Of a stretch of DNA of 64,000 nucleotides, positions 41,451 through 49,322 are shown one piece after another. A program made the position numbers and the translations under genes. Position 1 is the first letter of the stretch. Each line of letters begins with the position of its first letter. The notes below the pieces were generated by a model. That model saw nothing but the letters and a program-made list of their open reading frames with translations, did not search any database and was not told where the DNA came from. The DNA lies in the NCBI GenBank assembly GCA_016700415.1, contig CP065018.1, positions 992,001 to 1,056,000 of the forward strand. The letters are read 5' to 3'. This DNA comes from Flavobacteriales bacterium. Its GTDB lineage: Bacteria; Bacteroidota; Bacteroidia; Flavobacteriales_F; PHOS-HE28.

Positions 41451-42992
41451 ATGCCGAACACGATATCCCCACCGATGATCGACCGCTTGCTGACACCTGC
41501 AACGGTAAAGCTGATGCGAGTGCTCACGGTCCGCTTCGGTGAGCGCCGTTTGGAGGTGCTTGCCCTGGGCGAGGCCCGGATGGCGGCTCTGCGGAACGGG
41601 GAGATCGATCTCTTGGCGGGCACAGCACGGATCCGAAAGACGGAATGGCAGGTGGACCCAGTACCGGCGGAATTGCTGGAACGCCGGGTGGAACTGATCG
41701 GCGGATGCAGCCGCAGAGAGCTCATCGAGGGCCTCAACGCCGGGGCGAAGAGCTATGTGGCCGACCTCTGGAACATGACGCCGAACGAGCCTGGCGCCAT
41801 CCTGCGTGCGCATAAGAACATCGAACGCGCCACGGACAACCGGCTTGCTTATGTGGCCAGTGACGGGGACCGGGTGCGGATCAATCCCAAGAGCATTTCT
41901 CGGCTGATGATCGTCCCCCGGCCGATGCGGGCGATGGACCATGTGATGGAAGGGTTAGGCGGGCCGGTCCCTGCGGCCTTCTTCGACCTGGCCCTGCATG
42001 CCCAGCTCAATGCTGAAAAACTGCGGTTGCGGCAAGGAGGCATCTACCTTTATCTGCGCGGCCTGCATGGCCACGAGGAAGCCCGGCTGTGGAATGACCT
42101 GTTCAGCTTTCTTGAGACCCACCTCAACATGCCACAGGGCAGCTTCAGGGCCACAGTAATGATGGACAGCCTTGCCGCGATCTTGGAGGCGGACGAGATC
42201 CTGTTCGAGCTGAAGCACCATTCCGCAGGTCTTTCATTGGACCCGCAGGCATACGCCGCCGACCATCTGGAGTTGTTCAGTTCACCGGACCTGCCCATCC
42301 TACCGGACCGCGAGCACATCGGGCTAAATGCGAAATTCCTGCATAGTGCAAGCCTGAAGACCATCAGCATCTGCCATCGTCGACAGGCACATGCCATGGG
42401 CGGGTCGGCATTCATCCTGCCACCGGACACGAACGGCGTAGTGAAGCCCGGCTACTTGGAGATGATAGCCGACAAGGAACGCGAGGCGGTGGACGGCCAT
42501 GATGGCACCTTGGTGGGCCACCCCGGCTTAGTGAACCCCGCGATGACCGAGTTCAACAAGAGCATGCCCCGGGCACATCAGATGTACTATCAGCGCCCGG
42601 ACCTTACTACCCCGGAACTTCTGGTGGAGCCCCCGACGGGCGCATTGACCACCGAAGGGATCCAACGCTGCATCCGGACGGTGATCAAGACGCTTGTCAC
42701 CTACCCGGAGAGCCAAGGCCTGATAACCCAAGGCGGTGCGCTGCACGACCGATCCTCGGTCCGGCTGTCCACCCTCTTGATGTGGCACTGGACCCGGAGC
42801 AAAGCCTGTTACATCACGGATACCGGCCTGGAAATACATGAGGACGTGGTGAAATACATGATCCGCAAAGAGGGCGAGAAGATGTTCGCGAAAGCCGCTC
42901 CGGAGATACGGGAGCGGTCCAGAGCGGCCGTAAAGCACTTCACGGAGACGGTGCTCTCACCGGAAGTACCACCCGATCTATTAGGTGAATAA
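41451..42992 (+). CDS. Malate synthase-like protein
   Basis: A protein of about 513 residues matching malate synthase A over its length: N-terminal LLTPATVKLMRVLTVRFGERRLEVLALG, the central IVPRP with the active-site Arg, DEILFELKHHSAGL, CHRRQAHAMGGSAFILPP and GHDGTLVGHPGLV. However, the usual GRWDYIFS segment after HSAGL, which carries a metal-binding Asp, is absent, and the EDAATAEIS motif is replaced by HDRSSVRLS. Glyoxylate condensation with acetyl-CoA is therefore uncertain. No isocitrate lyase is adjacent. The start is either 41451 or 41475; upstream in-frame codons lack support. Confidence 0.8.
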   Translation: MPNTISPPMIDRLLTPATVKLMRVLTVRFGERRLEVLALGEARMAALRNGEIDLLAGTARIRKTEWQVDPVPAELLERRVELIGGCSRRELIEGLNAGAKSYVADLWNMTPNEPGAILRAHKNIERATDNRLAYVASDGDRVRINPKSISRLMIVPRPMRAMDHVMEGLGGPVPAAFFDLALHAQLNAEKLRLRQGGIYLYLRGLHGHEEARLWNDLFSFLETHLNMPQGSFRATVMMDSLAAILEADEILFELKHHSAGLSLDPQAYAADHLELFSSPDLPILPDREHIGLNAKFLHSASLKTISICHRRQAHAMGGSAFILPPDTNGVVKPGYLEMIADKEREAVDGHDGTLVGHPGLVNPAMTEFNKSMPRAHQMYYQRPDLTTPELLVEPPTGALTTEGIQRCIRTVIKTLVTYPESQGLITQGGALHDRSSVRLSTLLMWHWTRSKACYITDTGLEIHEDVVKYMIRKEGEKMFAKAAPEIRERSRAAVKHFTETVLSPEVPPDLLGE

Positions 42993-43025
42993 CGCCATCG
43001 GAATGACCTGTTCGCCGTCCTTGAT

Positions 43026-43307
43026 ATGAGCCAGCCCTGGATCCCGTGCACGGAACGCCTCCCGGCCGATGGCCAACGTGTGCTCTGCTGGTTGCCCGGC
43101 AATTCCGTGCATTTGCAGGGACTCGCGGAAAAAGAGGAACGCAACGTGGTGATCCTTCGCTTCGCCGAGGATTGGTTCATCAAGAACCCCAGCAAGACCG
43201 GCAGAAAGACCCACCGCCATTTCTGGTTAGGCGAAGGGAGCAGCAATTGCTTCTTTGAGCAGGTCACGCATTGGAAAGCGCTGCCGGATGGCCCTGGCAC
43301 CGTGTGA
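43026..43307 (+). CDS. DUF551 domain protein
   Basis: A 93-residue soluble protein with the DUF551 pattern: WIPCTERLPADGQRVLCWLP at the start and FEQVTHWKALPDGPG at the end. DUF551 proteins are short, often phage- or plasmid-borne, and of unknown function. It follows the malate synthase-like gene by 33 bp and is ended by a strong bidirectional hairpin. Confidence 0.82.
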   Translation: MSQPWIPCTERLPADGQRVLCWLPGNSVHLQGLAEKEERNVVILRFAEDWFIKNPSKTGRKTHRHFWLGEGSSNCFFEQVTHWKALPDGPGTV

Positions 43308-43340
43308 CCCCGGACCCGCGTCGCACAGGACCTGAAAACC

Positions 43341-43370
43341 AAAGAGGCCCGGATCGCTCCGGGCCTCTTT
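43341..43370. terminator. Bidirectional terminator between DUF551 and FKBP genes
   Basis: A 13-bp perfect stem (AAAGAGGCCCGGA with its inverse) around a 4-base loop, with T-runs on both strands, lies between the convergent genes ending at 43307 and 43389. Confidence 0.9.
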
Positions 43371-43388
43371 GCAATACGATGGATCAGC

Positions 43389-44117
43389 TTACTTATTAGT
43401 CGGGATGCTCAGGAGTTCCAGTTCAAAGACGACCACATTGTTCCCCGGGATATCCTGACCTGCTCCTCGTTCACCCCATCCCAGTTCGCTCGGAATGTAG
43501 ACCTTGAAGCGGGAGCCGACGGGCATCAGCTCCACAGCTTCCGCCCAACCCGGTACCACATCCTGTAACGAGAAGGTGGCCGGCTGGCCATGCTTATAGG
43601 AACTGTCGAACTCCTTGCCATTGAGCAAAGTTCCCTTGTAGTTGACGGTAACACTGTCCGTGGCGACAGGCTTCGGACCCTTGCCCATTTGCAGAACCTC
43701 ATACTGAAGCCCGCTGGCGGTGGTGGTCACACCTGGCTTCTTGCCGTTCTCCGCCAGAAAGGCTTTGCCGGCCGCAAGGCTTGCATCGGCTTCGGCCTGC
43801 TGCTTGGCCATCACTGTCTTTTGGGCCTCCATCATATAGGCCTGAACGATCGCCTTCACCTTGTCGGTGCTGATCCGCTCGGTGCTGTCCATGGCGTCGC
43901 GCATGCCAGAGAACAGGGCGTCCATGTTCAACGAATCCAGTCCGGACTGCTTGAGGTTCATCTGGAGGTTGTGTCCCACATCGCTGCCGATGCCGTAGCT
44001 CACCGAATCACGCGTGGACTTCAGTTCCACGGTGTGCTCTTTTTGGCCGGTGGCTTGATTGCCACAAGCGCTCAACAACACGGCAAGTACGGTGAAAAGA
44101 GAAAGTTTGAGGTTCAT
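43389..44117 (-). CDS. FKBP-type peptidyl-prolyl isomerase (FkpA/Mip-like lipoprotein)
   Basis: A 242-residue envelope protein with a lipoprotein leader (VLAVLLSACGNQ). Residues 30-130 form the helical dimerisation domain (SVSYGIGSDVGHNLQMNLK), and residues 140-242 the FKBP domain with TASGLQYEVLQMG, VTVNYKGTLLNGKEFDSSY, VVPGWAEAVELMPVGSRFKV and IPSELGWGERG. It catalyses proline isomerisation and helps fold exported proteins. The gene is single, with its own terminator. Confidence 0.94.
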   Translation of the reverse strand: MNLKLSLFTVLAVLLSACGNQATGQKEHTVELKSTRDSVSYGIGSDVGHNLQMNLKQSGLDSLNMDALFSGMRDAMDSTERISTDKVKAIVQAYMMEAQKTVMAKQQAEADASLAAGKAFLAENGKKPGVTTTASGLQYEVLQMGKGPKPVATDSVTVNYKGTLLNGKEFDSSYKHGQPATFSLQDVVPGWAEAVELMPVGSRFKVYIPSELGWGERGAGQDIPGNNVVVFELELLSIPTNK

Positions 44118-44183
44118 GTTATCTTTTTATTCTGGGGCGCGAAGGTACATTACTACTGGTCCAATGGCATCGCTTTGCGATCC

Positions 44184-45014
44184 TTAACGGGCCGGGGCAG
44201 GACCGCGGTCCATGGTCAAAATGGTCCGGAGCTTTTTCCGGAAACGCGGATAGCCCGCCAGATCGCTGTGGTAGCCCTTGGAAAAGGTGACCAGCTCGCG
44301 GTGTACCTCCACGGGGATGGAAGCATATAGGCGCAAGGCACTGCTATAAGGGACCAAAGGGTCGCGCTTGCCATGGAAGATGAAGACCGGGCATTTTACG
44401 CCCTTGATCGCCACATCGCTCCGAAAGCGGTACTTCAGCAACCAGCGGTATGGCAGGATGGCGAGATAATGGCGGGCCACGTCCAGAAAACTGGCATAAG
44501 GGGATTCCAAGATCAGCGAGCGGGGGGACCGTGCGGCGGCGATGGGCACTGCCATCCCGGAACCGAGAGACCGGCCGTAGATCACCACATTCCCTTCACC
44601 GTAAAGCTCCGCCAAGCGGTCGAACCAGGCGAGCGCATCCGCGTGCAAAGCCGCCTCCGAGAGCCTTCCCGAGCTCTTGCCATAGCCCCGGTAATCCGGC
44701 ATGAGCACGGCATGGCGCAGGGTGGTGAAGCGCGGGGCCCGTTTCCCCCACCGTCGCAGGCTTCCTGTGTTGCCATGGAGGTACAGCACCGCCCCTTCGG
44801 GCTTCGGCACCGTAAAATGCAGTGCATGCAGGACTGCCCCGTCCGGCCGTTCCATCCGCAGTTCCTCGAAGGGCTGTGCAAAGTTGAAATTGAACCGCTC
44901 TGGCAGAGTAAAGCGGACGAAGATGAACTTCTCCTGAAAGACCCAATAGAACAAGCAGATCCCCGAGTAGGCCAGCAACAGCAGGCCAAGGGCGGAAAGG
45001 ATGAAGAGTGCCAC
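44184..45014 (-). CDS. Membrane-anchored alpha/beta hydrolase (ABHD13/Bem46-like)
   Basis: A 276-residue protein with an N-terminal membrane helix (ALFILSALGLLLLAYSGICLFYWVF) and an alpha/beta-hydrolase domain: LYLHGNTGSLRRWG oxyanion loop, DYRGYGKSSG, nucleophile elbow GRSLGSGMA, acid in HGKRDPLVP and a late His in KGYHSDL. This matches the Bem46/ABHD13 group of membrane hydrolases of unknown substrate. It follows yaaA on the same strand by about 40 bp and precedes the FKBP gene. Confidence 0.88.
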   Translation of the reverse strand: MALFILSALGLLLLAYSGICLFYWVFQEKFIFVRFTLPERFNFNFAQPFEELRMERPDGAVLHALHFTVPKPEGAVLYLHGNTGSLRRWGKRAPRFTTLRHAVLMPDYRGYGKSSGRLSEAALHADALAWFDRLAELYGEGNVVIYGRSLGSGMAVPIAAARSPRSLILESPYASFLDVARHYLAILPYRWLLKYRFRSDVAIKGVKCPVFIFHGKRDPLVPYSSALRLYASIPVEVHRELVTFSKGYHSDLAGYPRFRKKLRTILTMDRGPAPAR

Positions 45015-45054
45015 GCTGCAAAATTACCCTACCAAGGTCCGGAACGCTAAAAAC

Positions 45055-45813
45055 TCACCGCACAAAAAGCCAATCATTGGCCGAGCCGCCCTTCGGATCG
45101 AACCTATAACCGTCGCCATCGTAGTGTTTGAGGCCCTCCGGCTCCACCAGCCGGTGCTTGATGATCCAGCGGCACATCGCCCCGCGCTGGTGCTTGGCGT
45201 AGACCGCCACCATCTTCAGCCCTTTGACCGTATGCTCTTTGAATACGGGCGTGATCACCCGGGCAGCGAGCTTTTCGGCCCGCACACTTTTGAAGTATTC
45301 GGCCGAGGCGAGGTTCACCAGCACCTTCTCCCCGTTCTTCCGCAAGGTCGCGTTCAATTCCTCAGTGATGCGATCCCCCCAGAAGGCATAAAGGTCCTTC
45401 CTGCCCCGGCCCATCGAAAGCTTCGTGCCCATCTCCAGTCGGTGAGGGGCGATGATATCCATGGGCCGCAGAACCCCGTACAGGCCGCTGAGCATGCGCA
45501 GGTGGCGCTGTGCGAAACGCAGGTCGGCGGTATCGAGCGTCTTCGCGTCCAGGCCGCGGTAGGCTTCGCCATTGAACAGCAGCGCTGCAGGTTTCTTCAG
45601 CGGTGCGGAAGCCCATTCCTGATAGCGCGCATTGTTCAACGCGGCCAGCTCCGGGCTGATGTCCATGAGCTTTTTCAGCCGTGCCGGGGAAAGGGTTTTC
45701 AGCTTCTCCGCCAATAGCGCGCTTTCCGACGCAAAGACGGGCGTGGTCGTAGCGCGCATGATTGAAATGGGCGTTTCGTCCAAACTCTTAGCGGGGGAAA
45801 GAACAATGAGCAT
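45055..45813 (-). CDS. yaaA: Peroxide stress protein YaaA (DUF328)
   Basis: A 252-residue protein of the YaaA family, which lowers free iron and protects DNA under peroxide stress in E. coli. The start MLIVLSPAKSLDE, FNGEAYRGLDA, the HLRMLSGLYGVLRPMDII segment and CRWIIKHRLVEPEGL are family hallmarks. The ATG at 45813 gives the standard N-terminus; a long upstream extension of the frame runs antisense through the neighbouring gene and was rejected. Divergent from the phosphoribosyltransferase gene. Confidence 0.93.
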   Translation of the reverse strand: MLIVLSPAKSLDETPISIMRATTTPVFASESALLAEKLKTLSPARLKKLMDISPELAALNNARYQEWASAPLKKPAALLFNGEAYRGLDAKTLDTADLRFAQRHLRMLSGLYGVLRPMDIIAPHRLEMGTKLSMGRGRKDLYAFWGDRITEELNATLRKNGEKVLVNLASAEYFKSVRAEKLAARVITPVFKEHTVKGLKMVAVYAKHQRGAMCRWIIKHRLVEPEGLKHYDGDGYRFDPKGGSANDWLFVR

Positions 45814-45900
45814 GACGGATGAAGCGAGGGTTTGCTGAAAGTACAAAGGACGCTTCACGCGCGATGTCCACCAAATCACCGCCGGTGCGCACTTGCCATT

Positions 45901-45908
45901 TACTTTCG
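45901..45908 (+). promoter_or_regulatory. -7 box 4 bases before the phosphoribosyltransferase gene
   Basis: TACTTTCG ends 4 bases before the ATG at 45913, the recurrent leaderless spacing. Confidence 0.4.
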
Positions 45909-45912
45909 GCCC

Positions 45913-46416
45913 ATGGCCGCCGAACGCACCGTGGTATTGGAACACGACCGGATCCAGCGCAAACTGCGCCGGATGGCGTTCCGCCTGTACGAGGACAATG
46001 TGCATGAGACCGGTTTGGTGCTGGTCGGTGTGGCACCACGGGGAGCCAAGCTGGCCGTGCGTATCAAATTGCTGCTTGAGGAAATATCCCCGTTGAAGAT
46101 CGACCTGCTCGAGCTCGCGCTGGATAAGGACGATCCGTTGAACAAGCCCGTTCGGTTCAACGTGAAGGACGGAGAGCTGGACGGCCGGGTGGTAATACTC
46201 GTGGATGATGTGCTGATGAGCGGACGCACATTGATGCATGCGGCGGCACATCTGGTGAAGTCCCCATTGAAGCGGCTGACCACCGTGGTGCTGGTGGACC
46301 GGCTGCACCGGGCCTACCCCATCCGTGCGGACATCGTGGGCCTCACGCTCAGCACCACCTTGCAGGAGCACATCAGCGTGGAACTGGGAAAGAAGGACAC
46401 CGTCTACCTTTCCTGA
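45913..46416 (+). CDS. PyrR-like phosphoribosyltransferase
   Basis: A 167-residue type I phosphoribosyltransferase. The PRPP loop is VVILVDDVLMSGRTL, and the N-terminal HDRIQRKLRRMAFRLYEDN and GVAPRGAKLA resemble PyrR, the bifunctional pyrimidine-operon regulator and uracil phosphoribosyltransferase. No pyr genes are near, so it may act as an enzyme only. The ATG at 45913 is best supported by the neighbouring -7 box. It overlaps the convergent aroK gene by 13 bp at its end. Confidence 0.85.
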   Translation: MAAERTVVLEHDRIQRKLRRMAFRLYEDNVHETGLVLVGVAPRGAKLAVRIKLLLEEISPLKIDLLELALDKDDPLNKPVRFNVKDGELDGRVVILVDDVLMSGRTLMHAAAHLVKSPLKRLTTVVLVDRLHRAYPIRADIVGLTLSTTLQEHISVELGKKDTVYLS

Positions 46417-46919
46417 AGGCCGAGCATCTCCGCCATCTGCTTTGCGGTTTCGGCAGGCGTGCCACCGCCCGGCACATGCACCGGGGCCCGCCGGTATTTC
46501 GGCTCCCTAACCAGCATCAGCTCCTTGATCCGATCGCTCAGGGCATCGTCCTTCAGTCCGAAAAGCAAGGGCCTGTCGCCACCGGAGCGCCGCGCACGTT
46601 CCACCAGGATCTCATGTGGCACGTCCAGATACACCACGGTGCCCGCAGCGAGCATCCGTTCCATGTTGTCCGAGGCCATGGGCGTTCCTCCCCCGCACGC
46701 CACCAGCACATCCTCCTCCTGCAAGAGCTCGGCGAGCACTTCGCTTTCCACCTCCCGGAATTTGGCCTCTCCGTGCTGCTTCATCCACGGCAGGATCGGG
46801 CCGATGCGCTGCTCGATCACCCGGTCGATATCCGCGAACCGGCGCCCCGTCATGGTGGCCAACTCGCGCCCCACGATGCTCTTGCCGCTGCACATAAAGC
46901 CGATGATGAACACGCGCAT
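46404..46919 (-). CDS. aroK: Shikimate kinase
   Basis: A 171-residue P-loop kinase that phosphorylates shikimate in aromatic amino-acid synthesis. The Walker A loop is GFMCSGKS (residues 7-14), the shikimate-binding DIDRVIEQR and CGGGTPM are present, and the lid has the Arg-rich LVREPKYR. Length is typical. It is convergent with the PyrR-like gene, overlapping by 13 bp; other aro genes except aroE (18419) are outside the window. Confidence 0.94.
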   Translation of the reverse strand: MRVFIIGFMCSGKSIVGRELATMTGRRFADIDRVIEQRIGPILPWMKQHGEAKFREVESEVLAELLQEEDVLVACGGGTPMASDNMERMLAAGTVVYLDVPHEILVERARRSGGDRPLLFGLKDDALSDRIKELMLVREPKYRRAPVHVPGGGTPAETAKQMAEMLGLQER

Positions 46920-46934
46920 GGGGACAAGGTAGGA

Positions 46935-47015
46935 ACGGTATCGGGTACTGAGTACAGGGTCTGGGGTACTCCAGCCGTACTGCCGGCACCCTGTACTCGG
47001 TACTCAATTCTACCC
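46935..47015. repeat. GTACTGAGTACAGGG-type inverted repeat
   Basis: GGTACTGAGTACAGGGT and the inverse ACCCTGTACTCGGTACTCA lie about 35 bp apart in the space before the gene at 47053. It is probably a dispersed repeat; no gene is visible. Confidence 0.6.
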
Positions 47016-47052
47016 AGTACCATTCCAACCAGCAACACCGATCTTCGCGCCG

Positions 47053-48243
47053 ATGAAAATTGTTGAGGCCACTGAAGGAAAGGCTCTGCACGACTGGATG
47101 CGCGTGCCTTGGAGGATCTACGCCGACGACAGCAATTGGGTGCCGCACCTGAAGCAAGACGTGGAGAAAGTCTTCGACCCCGGGAAGAATAAGCTGCTGC
47201 AAGCCCGCAAGGACCGCAAAGCCGGTGCGATCAAGCGCTGGGTGCTGTGTGATGATGCCGGTAAGGCCGCAGGGAGGATCGCGGCGTTCATTGACCCCAA
47301 AACGGCTTGGACCGACAAGCAGCAACCCACCGGCGGCTGCGGCTTCTTTGAGTGCATCGACGACCAAAAAGCCGCCGACCTGCTGTTCGACACCGCCCGC
47401 GATTGGCTGAAGGCCCAAGGCATGGAGGCCATGGACGGCCCGGTGAACCTCGGCGAGCGCAACATGTTCTGGGGCCTGCTGACCGAGAATTTCACGGACC
47501 TACCCATCTACGGCACCAACTACAACCCGCAGTATTACGTGAAGCTGTTCGAGGCCTATGGCTTCCAGATCTACTTCAAGCAGCTCTTTTTCAAGCGTTC
47601 CGCCATCACCCCGGTGCAACCCATCTTCCATCGCAAGTACCAGCAGTTCGAGGATGACCCGGACATCACCGTGCGCGATGTTCGGGGCATGACCCCGGAA
47701 AAGCTCGCGGAGGATTTCCGCACCGTGCTCAACGCCGCCTGGGTGGACCACGAGAACTTCAAGCCCATGCCGAAGGAGGTGGCGTTGAAGACCATCAAGC
47801 AGATGAAGCCCGTGATGGACCCACGCATCGTCGTGTTCGTCTACCACAAGGAAAATCCCATCGCCTTCTTCGTGAACCTGCCGGAGCTGAACGAGATCTT
47901 CCGCTACGTGGACGGCGACTTGAACTGGCTTGGCAAACTGAAATTCCTTTGGCACAAATGGAAGGGCACGGCCAAGACCATGACCGGGATCGTGTTCGGC
48001 GTGGTGAAGGAATGGCAGGGCAAAGGCGTGGAGGGCGTGATGATCGTCCACCTGAGCAAATGGTTGATGGAGACGGGCCGCTACGATGACACGGTGCTCA
48101 CCTGGATCGGTGATTTCAACCCGAAGATGCTGCGGGTCTGCGAGAGCCTTGGCGCCACCAACTACAGGACTTTGGCCACGTTCCGCTACCTCTTCGACCG
48201 ATCAAAGCCCTTCGAGCGGCTGCCCTTGATCGCGAAGAATTGA
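47053..48243 (+). CDS. GNAT-like acyltransferase family protein
   Basis: A 396-residue cytoplasmic protein. The N-terminal half (VPWRIYADDSNWVPHLKQDVEKVF and GRIAAFIDPKTAW) and the second half (IVFGVVKEWQGKGVEGVMIVHLSKWL, then LTWIGDFNPKMLRVCESLG) look like two GNAT-type folds; QGKGVEG is a degenerate acetyl-CoA loop. The family is common in Bacteroidota and Proteobacteria and mostly uncharacterised, so an acyl-CoA-dependent transferase role is inferred only. The gene is single, with GATCTTCG a few bases before the ATG in the position of a -7 box. Confidence 0.75.
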   Translation: MKIVEATEGKALHDWMRVPWRIYADDSNWVPHLKQDVEKVFDPGKNKLLQARKDRKAGAIKRWVLCDDAGKAAGRIAAFIDPKTAWTDKQQPTGGCGFFECIDDQKAADLLFDTARDWLKAQGMEAMDGPVNLGERNMFWGLLTENFTDLPIYGTNYNPQYYVKLFEAYGFQIYFKQLFFKRSAITPVQPIFHRKYQQFEDDPDITVRDVRGMTPEKLAEDFRTVLNAAWVDHENFKPMPKEVALKTIKQMKPVMDPRIVVFVYHKENPIAFFVNLPELNEIFRYVDGDLNWLGKLKFLWHKWKGTAKTMTGIVFGVVKEWQGKGVEGVMIVHLSKWLMETGRYDDTVLTWIGDFNPKMLRVCESLGATNYRTLATFRYLFDRSKPFERLPLIAKN

Positions 48244-48250
48244 ACAGGTG

Positions 48251-48281
48251 TTTGCCGAAGTGGACCGGATGTTTACCTTCG
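48251..48281 (+). promoter_or_regulatory. Promoter of tRNA-Lys
   Basis: TTTG at 48251-48254, a 19-base spacer and TACCTTCG at 48274-48281 give the best complete Bacteroidota-type promoter in the window, 41 bases before the tRNA. Confidence 0.7.
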
Positions 48282-48322
48282 CGCCCTCAAATCGCAGAAC
48301 ACCCTTGGTGGGAAGCGTTTTT

Positions 48323-48395
48323 GATCCTGTAGCTCAGCTGGTAGAGCATTACACTTTTAATGTAAGGGTCCTGGGTTCGAGCCCCAGCGGGATCA
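48323..48395 (+). tRNA. tRNA-Lys (anticodon TTT)
   Basis: A 73-nt cloverleaf. The acceptor GATCCTG pairs with CGGGATC, the D-arm has AGCTCAGCTGGTAGAGC, the anticodon stem TTACA/TGTAA encloses loop CTTTTAA with anticodon TTT, and the T-arm is CTGGG-TTCGAGC-CCCAG. CCA is not encoded. A strong promoter precedes it and a terminator follows. Part of its 3' end is repeated 97 bases downstream. Confidence 0.97.
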
Positions 48396-48396
48396 C

Positions 48397-48430
48397 AGAA
48401 ACCTCGGCTTTTCGCCGGGGTTTCTTCTTT
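48397..48430 (+). terminator. Terminator after tRNA-Lys
   Basis: AGAAACCTCGGC pairs with GCCGGGGTTTCT (12 bp, one G-T pair) and is followed by TCTTTTC. Confidence 0.85.
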
Positions 48431-48476
48431 TCAACAGGGGGCAAGAAGTTTATCCCGGGCGACGAAGGAATCGGGA

Positions 48477-48494
48477 AGCCCCAGCGGGATCACA
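48477..48494 (+). repeat. Second copy of the tRNA-Lys 3' end (18 bp)
   Basis: AGCCCCAGCGGGATCACA is identical to 48380-48397, the T-arm/acceptor end of tRNA-Lys. A terminator-like hairpin (48493-48522, CAAAGAC..GTCTTTG) follows it, as one follows the real tRNA. It is either the remnant of a duplicated tRNA or an attachment-site-type repeat. Confidence 0.85.
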
Positions 48495-48806
48495 AAGACC
48501 TCGGTGAAAGCCGGAGTCTTTGTCGTTTATGGAGAAACCGCTGACCTTGCTTCGCCGAAGCGGCAACGCGAAGGCGCGTGGACGCGGATGAACGCAGGTC
48601 CAGACGTGATTTTTTGACAGGATTACAGGATTGACAGGATTGGATCCGCCTTGCGGCGGAGTGACTTCGCCTGATCCACTTCATATCTGGTGCGAGAGTT
48701 AGGCGCCAAAAAGCATCTCCGCCAAAGAAGCGCCGTCCTCTCGTGCCTACCCTTCGATCCAACCGCCTTGTGACATCCATCACCATTCAACCCGACCAAC
48801 ACGGGT

Positions 48807-48814
48807 TACATTTG
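48807..48814 (+). promoter_or_regulatory. -7 box of the His-rich protein gene
   Basis: TACATTTG matches TAnnTTTG exactly, 10 bases before the ATG at 48825, and may drive the metal-efflux operon. Confidence 0.5.
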
Positions 48815-48824
48815 CGCCACCATC

Positions 48825-49178
48825 ATGCGCACCGTCCTCTTTTCCCTCGTTCTCGCTCTCTATGGCTTCAGTGCCTTGGAGCTGCATGAATGGGTGCGCG
48901 TGCCACAAGCCGTGCTGCACGTGCTGGAGCACCACAGCGATCTCGGCCATCACGATAAGCAGGTACACGGACACGATGAACACGATGGTGACCACAATCC
49001 CTTTGATGACGGCTGTGACGAGCTGCTTTGTGCGTGTGCTTCACCGGCATTTTTCCCGGAGTGGCCAACAGAGTTCGTGCTATTGAACCCGGCTGTACAG
49101 GTCTTGGCCTGCCCGGATGTTCCGATGGCACTGAGCGCGTTTTCCGGGAATATTTGGAACCCGCCAAAGCGGGCATAG
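48825..49178 (+). CDS. His-rich periplasmic protein of a metal-efflux operon
   Basis: A 117-residue protein with a signal-like start (MRTVLFSLVLALYGFSALELHEW) and a cluster of His and acidic residues (HHSDLGHHDKQVHGHDEHDGDHN), then a CxELLCAC segment. His clusters bind Zn, Cu, Ni or Co. It directly precedes the CzcA-type pump in the same direction, and similar small His-rich proteins accompany metal-efflux genes in Bacteroidota, so a metal-buffering or sensing role is inferred. I know no named family for it. Confidence 0.72.
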   Translation: MRTVLFSLVLALYGFSALELHEWVRVPQAVLHVLEHHSDLGHHDKQVHGHDEHDGDHNPFDDGCDELLCACASPAFFPEWPTEFVLLNPAVQVLACPDVPMALSAFSGNIWNPPKRA

Positions 49179-49193
49179 GGCGGCTTTCCGCCC
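49178..49193. terminator. Hairpin between His-rich gene and czcA
   Basis: GGGCGG and CCGCCC form a 6-bp stem with loop CTTT right at the stop of the His-rich gene. No T-run follows, so it may only attenuate transcription into czcA. Confidence 0.3.
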
Positions 49194-49322
49194 GGCACGG
49201 TGTGGCTTTGCCCCGTGCATTTTCCATGTAATTGCATCCAGTCGCGCCAATGGCTCGACGCTACGGATGCCCTGCACGGGCCGATCGCCAAAATTCATCC
49301 TCAATAGAATTAGATCCATCGC

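Larger units (their letters stand above)
48431..48824. other. Gene-free spacer with tRNA tail copy and repeats
   Basis: The 394 bases before the His-rich protein gene hold the repeated tRNA 3' end and its hairpin (48477-48522), then repeat-like text: GCGTGGACGCGGATGAACGC near 48580 and tandem GACAGGATT/ACAGGATT units near 48617-48640, common in dispersed repeats of Bacteroidota. An open frame on the minus strand across it has the composition of translated repeat and is not a gene. Confidence 0.6.

Noticed and set aside
48490..48786. Minus-strand 98-residue frame after tRNA-Lys
   Set aside because: It covers the tRNA tail copy and dispersed repeats, with Arg-rich composition.
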